A stretch of DNA of 10,000 bases from Anaerolinea sp. Its GTDB lineage: Bacteria; Chloroflexota; Anaerolineae; Anaerolineales; Anaerolineaceae. Both the position numbers and the translations under genes were made by a program. Positions within the stretch are counted from its first letter, which is position 1; every line of letters begins with the position of its first letter. Positions 5,822 to 10,000 of the stretch are shown here, piece by piece. The stretch is taken from assembly GCA_020216845.1 (NCBI GenBank), contig JAIWNK010000049.1:1-10000 (forward strand). The letters run 5' to 3'. Below the pieces are notes generated by a model, which saw only the letters and a program-made list of their open reading frames with translations, ran no database searches and was not told the DNA's origin.

Positions 5822-7153
5822 ATGATTGAACTCCCTTCCAACGGGCACACCCTCTTCCGGCGTACCCGCGCCCATTCCAACCCTTATCGCGTCCTGCTCT
5901 TGCTCTTCATCCTGCTCGGCTTCCTGTTCATTTACCGTGAATGGGATAACGGCGTAATTGTTTCGCCGCTCGACCCGACCCCCACCCCAACCCGCACGCT
6001 CGATTCCTACGCCCTTGAAGCAGCGACGCATTTCCAGGCCGGCAACCTGAACAAGGCCATCTCTGCCTATCAATTTGCGGCCAGTTTACAACCCAACGAT
6101 GCCCATCTGTGGGCCGACCTGGCACGCGTCCAGGTCTATTCCTCGCGCCTGCTCACCAACGATACGCAGCGTCAGCAACGCCTGGAAGAAGCGCTTGCCT
6201 CTGCCGATAAAGCCGTAGAAGCCAACCCAGAAGATAGCTACGCTCACGCCGTGCGCGCCCTGGTGCTGGACTGGTACGGACAGCCTGTTTACGTTGGCGA
6301 TCGTTCTGCCCGCCTGATGGCCGAGGCCGAAGCCGAAGCCACCCGCGCCCTGCAATTGGACAATACCAACGCCCTCGCCCTGGCCTACTATGCCGAGATC
6401 CTGGCCGATCAGCAAAAACTGACGCAGGCCGAACAATACATCCGTCAGGCCATTGAGCGCAACCCCAACCTGATGGACGTGCACCGCGTCAACGCCTACG
6501 TTCAGGAGTCGCTCACCAATTACAACGGCGCCATTCAAGAATACGAACGCGCCATCGAGTTAACCCCCAACCTGACCTTTCTCTACATTGACCTGGGCGT
6601 CAACTTGCGCCATCTCAAACAATACGACCGCGCCCTCGAAAGCTTTACCAAAGCCGTCAACATCAACAAACAATTGGGCGTCCTTGACCCCATTCCCTAT
6701 CTTGCCATTGGCAAAACCTACAGCCAAACCGGCGACTTTTTCGCCGCCTCGCTCAACGTGCGCAAAGCACTGGAAATTGAACCTGCCACCCCCGATGTTT
6801 ACGGTCAGCTTGGCATCGTCTACTTCAAATCTCGCAACTACGAAGGGGCCATCCTCGCCCTACAATGCGCTGTGCGCGGCTGTGACCCCGAAGTCAGCTG
6901 CGAAGTGCGCCGCTGCGACCCGCAAACCGACCCGGCCATCACCATCCAAGGCATGCCACTCAACAGCAACACCGTCGTTTACTACTACACCTATGGCTCA
7001 GCCCTGGCTGGTATGCACCGTGAAAGCAATGGCTACTGCGCCGAAGCGGTCAAAGTGCTTCGCGAAGTGCGCAATGGCTTCAGCAACGACCCAATCATCT
7101 TGCAAATCATTGCTCCCAGTGAAGAAATCTGCGCCGGCTTCGGCTACAAATAA
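5822..7153 (+). CDS. Membrane-anchored TPR protein, second of two tandem paralogues
   Basis: A 443-residue protein with the same plan as its upstream neighbour. It has a basic N-terminus (R-R-T-R, 13-16), one membrane segment (about 21-38), a Pro/Thr spacer P-T-P-T-P-T (52-57), a TPR array (about 60-350) and the same C-terminal module. The two proteins align end to end; this one has extra residues near 109-121 and 151-165. The repeat near 220-250 (H-R-V-N-A-Y-V-Q-E-S) matches H-R-A-R-G-I-V-L-E-N of the neighbour. In the C-terminal module A-V-R-G and V-Y-Y-Y-T-Y-G-S-A-L are shared, and Cys406 and Cys437 match the neighbour's pair at the same 31-residue distance. It also has Cys349, 354, 360 and 365 around a short insertion. 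No Shine-Dalgarno precedes the ATG, which lies 5 nt after the previous stop, so translation is probably coupled. No enzymatic motif is seen; a scaffold or partner-binding role outside the membrane is inferred. Confidence 0.85.
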   Translation: MIELPSNGHTLFRRTRAHSNPYRVLLLLFILLGFLFIYREWDNGVIVSPLDPTPTPTRTLDSYALEAATHFQAGNLNKAISAYQFAASLQPNDAHLWADLARVQVYSSRLLTNDTQRQQRLEEALASADKAVEANPEDSYAHAVRALVLDWYGQPVYVGDRSARLMAEAEAEATRALQLDNTNALALAYYAEILADQQKLTQAEQYIRQAIERNPNLMDVHRVNAYVQESLTNYNGAIQEYERAIELTPNLTFLYIDLGVNLRHLKQYDRALESFTKAVNINKQLGVLDPIPYLAIGKTYSQTGDFFAASLNVRKALEIEPATPDVYGQLGIVYFKSRNYEGAILALQCAVRGCDPEVSCEVRRCDPQTDPAITIQGMPLNSNTVVYYYTYGSALAGMHRESNGYCAEAVKVLREVRNGFSNDPIILQIIAPSEEICAGFGYK

Positions 7154-7192
7154 GAAAAATATCAGAAGTTTATAAGAGCTATCACACATCCC

Positions 7193-7221
7193 TTGACTTC
7201 TGTTTCGAAGGCGAGTATTAT
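7193..7221 (+). promoter_or_regulatory. groES-groEL promoter
   Basis: TTGACT (7193-7198) and TATTAT (7216-7221) are spaced by 17 bp and each match five of six consensus bases, which suggests a strong housekeeping promoter. Transcription should start near 7228, a few bases before the CIRCE element. No convincing terminator separates this promoter from the TPR gene ending at 7153, so low read-through from upstream is possible. Confidence 0.8.
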
Positions 7222-7231
7222 AGGGGCTGGT

Positions 7232-7258
7232 TTAGCACTCAAACCAATCGAGTGCTAA
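7232..7258. promoter_or_regulatory. CIRCE operator (HrcA binding site)
   Basis: TTAGCACTC (7232-7240), a 9-bp spacer, then GAGTGCTAA (7250-7258) match the canonical CIRCE inverted repeat without a mismatch. CIRCE is bound by the repressor HrcA, which itself needs GroE to stay active, so the operon is induced when chaperonin is engaged by misfolded protein. The element lies just downstream of the predicted start of transcription and is therefore also in the mRNA leader. hrcA is not in this window. Confidence 0.97.
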
Positions 7259-7294
7259 AAAATCAACAAACCATTCCTGAAACAGGAGGAAAGT

Positions 7295-7594
7295 ATGACC
7301 ATGCATTTGAAACCCCTTGGTAGTCGTGTAGTGGTTGAACCCATCGAGCAAGATGAGGTCACCGCAAGCGGTATCGTTCTGCCCGAAACAGCCAAAGAAA
7401 AGCCGCAAAAAGGCTTGATTATCTCCGTCGGCCCCGGTGACCGTGACGAAGACGGCAAACGCATCGAGATGGATGTCAAAGAAGGCGACACCGTCCTGTT
7501 TGCCAAATATGCAGGCACTGAAATCAAAATTGATGGCAAGAAGTTGCTCATCCTGCGCGAGAGCGACCTGCTCGCTATTGTCGAAACCAAGTAA
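7295..7594 (+). CDS. groES: Co-chaperonin GroES (Hsp10)
   Basis: A 99-residue cytoplasmic subunit of the heptameric lid that closes the GroEL folding chamber. It begins with the usual core [12 protein letters not shown] (6-17). The mobile-loop region that contacts GroEL follows ([13 protein letters not shown], about 19-31). It then has [24 protein letters not shown] and a C-terminal [16 protein letters not shown] at 7284-7289 lies 5 nt before the ATG at 7295 and 11 nt before a second ATG at 7301. The first is preferred, although many GroES proteins begin where the second would. groEL follows 32 bp downstream in the same HrcA/CIRCE-controlled operon. Confidence 0.98.
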   Translation: MTMHLKPLGSRVVVEPIEQDEVTASGIVLPETAKEKPQKGLIISVGPGDRDEDGKRIEMDVKEGDTVLFAKYAGTEIKIDGKKLLILRESDLLAIVETK

Positions 7595-7626
7595 TTACAT
7601 CATCATTTTCTGAAGGAGATTTAACG

Positions 7627-9261
7627 ATGGGAGCCAAACAACTCGTTTTTGCTGAAGAAGCTCGCCGCAAACTGAAAGTCGGCATTGATGTCGTTGCCGC
7701 CGCAGTGGCAACCACCCTCGGCCCCAAAGGCCGCAATGTGGCCCTCGACCGCAAGTTCGGTTCACCGACCATCACGCACGATGGTGTGACCGTTGCCAAA
7801 GAAATTGAACTGGAAGACCCGTTCGAGAACATGGGCGCACAGCTGCTCAAGGAAGCTGCCACCAAGACGAATGACATCGCCGGTGATGGCACCACCACCT
7901 CAACCGTGCTGGCCCACGCCATCGTCACCGAAGGTCTGAAGAACCTCGCTGCCGGTGCCAACCCCATGCTGCTCAAGCGTGGCATCGAAGCCGCCTCCCG
8001 CGCCGTCGCCGAAGCCATTCGCGGTCAGGCCATTGAAATCACCACCAAAGAAGACATTGCCAATGTCGCCACCATTTCCGCTCAGGACCGCACCATCGGT
8101 GAACTAATTGCCGAAGTGATGGAAAAAGTTGGCAAAGATGGTGTCATTACCGTTGAAGAATCCAAGGGCCTCGAATTCGAAAAAGAATACGTCGAAGGTA
8201 TGCAGTTCGACCGCGGCTACATCTCGCCCTACTTCATCACCGACAGCGATCACATGGAAGCAGTCATCTCCGAGCCGTACGTGTTGATCTACGACCGCAA
8301 GATTTCGGCTGCCGCCGACATCGTCCCCCTGTTGGAAAAACTGGTGCAGATTGGCAAGCGTGAGCTGGTCATCATTGCCGAAGATGTAGACGGCGAAGCC
8401 CTCGCCACCCTCGTCCTCAACCGCCTGCGCGGCATGTTGAACGTCCTGGCCGTCAAGGCCCCGGGCTTTGGCGATCGCCGCAAGGCCATGCTGCAGGATA
8501 TTGCCGTCCTGACCGGCGCCACCGTCATCTCCGACGAAATGGGCCGCAAGCTCGAAACCGCTACCATTGCTGACCTCGGTCGCGCCGAAAAGGTCGTGGC
8601 TGACAAAGACAACACCACCGTCATCGGCGGTAAGGGTGATGAAAAGGCCATCCGCGCCCGTGTCGAGCAGATCCGCGTTGAAATTGACAAGAGCACCAGC
8701 GACTATGATCGCGAAAAGCTGCAGGAACGTCTGGCCAAGCTGAGCGGTGGCGTTGCCATCATCCGCGTCGGCGCTGCCACCGAAACCGAGCTGAAGGAAA
8801 AGAAGCACCGCGTTGAAGACGCCCTCTCCGCCACGCGTGCAGCTGTGGAAGAAGGCATCGTCCCCGGTGGTGGTGTGGCGTTGATCAATGCCGTCGCCGC
8901 CGTCGAAAAGATCAAGATGGAAAACGAAGACGAGCAGATCGGTGTCAACATTGTCCGCCGCGCCCTCGAAATCCCCATGCGCAAGATTGCTGAAAACGCT
9001 GGCAAAGACGGTTCCGTGGTGGTTGAAAACGTCCGCCAGGCCCAGAAGGCCAAGAAGAACGCTCACATCGGCTACGACGTGCTCAGCGACGAATACATGG
9101 ATATGGTCAAGGGTGGCGTGATTGATCCCGCCAAGGTAACCCGCGGCGCGCTGGAAAATGCCGCTTCGATTGCCGCCATGATCCTGACGACCGAAGCCCT
9201 GATCACCGACGTTCCCGAAAAGAACCCGCCGGCGGCCACCCCGCCCATGCCCGAATACTAA
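7627..9261 (+). CDS. groEL: Chaperonin GroEL (Hsp60)
   Basis: A 544-residue subunit of the 14-mer ATP-driven folding chamber that works with GroES. Nucleotide-site motifs are intact and in E. coli register: L-G-P-K-G-R-N (31-37), Asp52 in D-G-V-T-V-A-K-E, and G-D-G-T-T-T (86-91, with Asp87 as the metal ligand). The equatorial motif [15 protein letters not shown] with the catalytic Asp and the G-G-G-V-A-L loop are present. The apical domain in between is complete. The C-terminus ends [15 protein letters not shown], with no Gly-Gly-Met repeats. AAGGAG at 7613-7618 lies 8 nt before the ATG. It shares the CIRCE-regulated transcript with groES and ends at a strong terminator 25 bp after its stop. 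Confidence 0.99.
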   Translation: MGAKQLVFAEEARRKLKVGIDVVAAAVATTLGPKGRNVALDRKFGSPTITHDGVTVAKEIELEDPFENMGAQLLKEAATKTNDIAGDGTTTSTVLAHAIVTEGLKNLAAGANPMLLKRGIEAASRAVAEAIRGQAIEITTKEDIANVATISAQDRTIGELIAEVMEKVGKDGVITVEESKGLEFEKEYVEGMQFDRGYISPYFITDSDHMEAVISEPYVLIYDRKISAAADIVPLLEKLVQIGKRELVIIAEDVDGEALATLVLNRLRGMLNVLAVKAPGFGDRRKAMLQDIAVLTGATVISDEMGRKLETATIADLGRAEKVVADKDNTTVIGGKGDEKAIRARVEQIRVEIDKSTSDYDREKLQERLAKLSGGVAIIRVGAATETELKEKKHRVEDALSATRAAVEEGIVPGGGVALINAVAAVEKIKMENEDEQIGVNIVRRALEIPMRKIAENAGKDGSVVVENVRQAQKAKKNAHIGYDVLSDEYMDMVKGGVIDPAKVTRGALENAASIAAMILTTEALITDVPEKNPPAATPPMPEY

Positions 9262-9286
9262 ATCGGCAACCGCTAAAAGCTCAAAC

Positions 9287-9318
9287 AGCAGCCCCCACAA
9301 GCGGGGGCTGCTTTCTTT
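9287..9318 (+). terminator. Rho-independent terminator of groES-groEL
   Basis: A perfect 10-bp stem, AGCAGCCCCC (9287-9296) and GGGGGCTGCT (9303-9312), encloses the 6-nt loop ACAAGC. It runs into TTTCTTT (9312-9318). It lies 25 bp after the groEL stop and separates the chaperonin operon from the PAP2 gene. The opposite strand lacks a comparable T run, so it acts mainly on + strand transcripts. Confidence 0.88.
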
Positions 9319-9320
9319 CA

Positions 9321-9329
9321 TGTTACAAT
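9321..9329 (+). promoter_or_regulatory. Extended -10 promoter of the PAP2 gene, leaderless layout
   Basis: TGT followed by TACAAT (9324-9329) forms an extended -10 (TGn plus hexamer) directly after the groEL terminator. It ends 7 nt before the ATG at 9337. The position expected for a -35 falls in the terminator stem and has no match, which is tolerated by extended -10 promoters. There is no Shine-Dalgarno between the -10 and the ATG. Confidence 0.55.
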
Positions 9330-9336
9330 TGCCACC

Positions 9337-9987
9337 ATGAAACCCAACACCCCACTTTCCTTCACGGCCCGTTTTGCGCTTGGGCTGCTGCCCTGGCTCG
9401 TGCAATTGCTCTATCTGCCCCTCAATCGCCTGCAAAGCGGCGGCATTGCGCCCGCCCTGCCGATTGATTCCATCTTCCCTCTGCGACCCTGGTGGACGGT
9501 GCCCTACATGCTCACCCTGGTGCTGTGGGGGCTGGCACCGCTCTGGGCGGTCTTTGCCATGCCCGATCCGCTTTACCGCGCCTTTCTTATTTCGCTCAGC
9601 ACGGTCATCGTCATCGGCATCCTGTGCTTCTTCTTCTTCCCCACCTATGTCGTGCGTCCAACCATTTCGCCCGACGATCCCGCCATGGCGCCCATCCGCT
9701 TCCTCTACAGCTCAGATAACGTCTACAACGCCCTGCCGAGCGGTCATGCCTACATCACCGCCCTGCTGACGCTCTACTGGTCACGCTGGAAGCCGCGCCT
9801 GCGCCCGGTTTGGTGGGCAATTCTGCTCATTGTGCTGCTTTCGACTCTCTTCACCCGCCAACACTACGTGTTGGACCTGGTCGCTGGTCTGGCCCTGGCC
9901 GGTTTGGGCTACGTGCTGGGCCTCTGGCAAATGGGGCTCATCGCCACACCCAAGGCACAGCACGCCGTCCTTTCCAAGCAACCCTGA
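9337..9987 (+). CDS. PAP2-superfamily membrane phosphatase/phosphotransferase, AUR1-like
   Basis: A 216-residue integral membrane protein with about five or six hydrophobic segments, of the PAP2 type related to inositolphosphotransferase AUR1. Such enzymes hydrolyse or transfer phosphate groups on lipid substrates such as phosphatidate, isoprenyl diphosphate or phosphoinositol lipids. Visible motifs are V-V-R-P (105-108), the PSGH motif (134-137) with its His, and S-T-L-F-T-R-Q-H-Y-V-L-D (169-180) with catalytic His176 and Asp180. The Arg that follows Ser in the classical S-R-x5-H-x3-D motif is Thr170 here, which fits the AUR1-like branch. The ATG at 9337 is the only sensible start: the groEL terminator lies just upstream and a -10 ends 7 nt before it. 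The actual substrate cannot be deduced. The gene is complete and ends 13 bp before the window edge, where nothing further can be called. Confidence 0.87.
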   Translation: MKPNTPLSFTARFALGLLPWLVQLLYLPLNRLQSGGIAPALPIDSIFPLRPWWTVPYMLTLVLWGLAPLWAVFAMPDPLYRAFLISLSTVIVIGILCFFFFPTYVVRPTISPDDPAMAPIRFLYSSDNVYNALPSGHAYITALLTLYWSRWKPRLRPVWWAILLIVLLSTLFTRQHYVLDLVAGLALAGLGYVLGLWQMGLIATPKAQHAVLSKQP

Positions 9988-10000
9988 GGTCTCAGCCGCC

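Noticed and set aside
8104..9435. A 443-codon open frame on the - strand opposite groEL
   Set aside because: It lies wholly antisense to a fully conserved groEL and the terminator, has a low-complexity Gly/Asp/Val/His-rich product with no recognisable domain, and arises from codon bias of the real gene.

Overview
The window is a moderately GC-rich bacterial chromosome segment, densely packed with eight complete protein genes. It shows no mobile element, no CRISPR array and no RNA gene. The gene content suggests a Chloroflexota (Anaerolineae-like) bacterium. The reasons are a CIRCE-controlled groES-groEL operon, a GroEL with a proline-rich tail instead of the GGM tail, a BMP-type lipoprotein, an SLC45/GPH-like transporter and large membrane-anchored TPR proteins. 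This placement is inferred from overall gene style and is only moderately certain.

Layout from left to right. (1) 102-1208, + strand: a site-2 protease (M50) with two C-terminal CBS domains, expressed from its own sigma-70-type promoter. It ends at a hairpin that can terminate transcription in both directions. (2) On the - strand, read right to left: trmD (3752-4492), then an MFS sugar-type transporter 31 bp downstream (2434-3720), then a BMP-family lipoprotein (1278-2321). The lipoprotein gene has its own promoter followed by a perfect 20-bp palindrome. (3) On the + strand, diverging from trmD: two tandem paralogous genes for single-pass membrane proteins with extracytoplasmic TPR arrays (4560-5816 and 5822-7153). 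(4) groES (7295-7594) and groEL (7627-9261) behind a strong promoter and a perfect CIRCE operator. (5) After the groEL terminator, a PAP2/AUR1-like membrane phosphatase or phosphotransferase (9337-9987).

The clearest cross-gene pattern is in translation signals. The M50, BMP, MFS, groES and groEL genes have good Shine-Dalgarno sequences. trmD, the first TPR gene and the PAP2 gene have none. Each of those three instead has a good -10 hexamer ending exactly 7 nt before the ATG, which is the layout of leaderless transcripts. The trmD and TPR promoters lie back to back in 67 bp and overlap at their -35 region.

No complete unknown system is evident. The least explained item is the TPR pair. The two proteins are collinear along their whole length and share a C-terminal module with two cysteines at identical spacing (31 residues). 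The second protein also carries a Cys-rich insertion.
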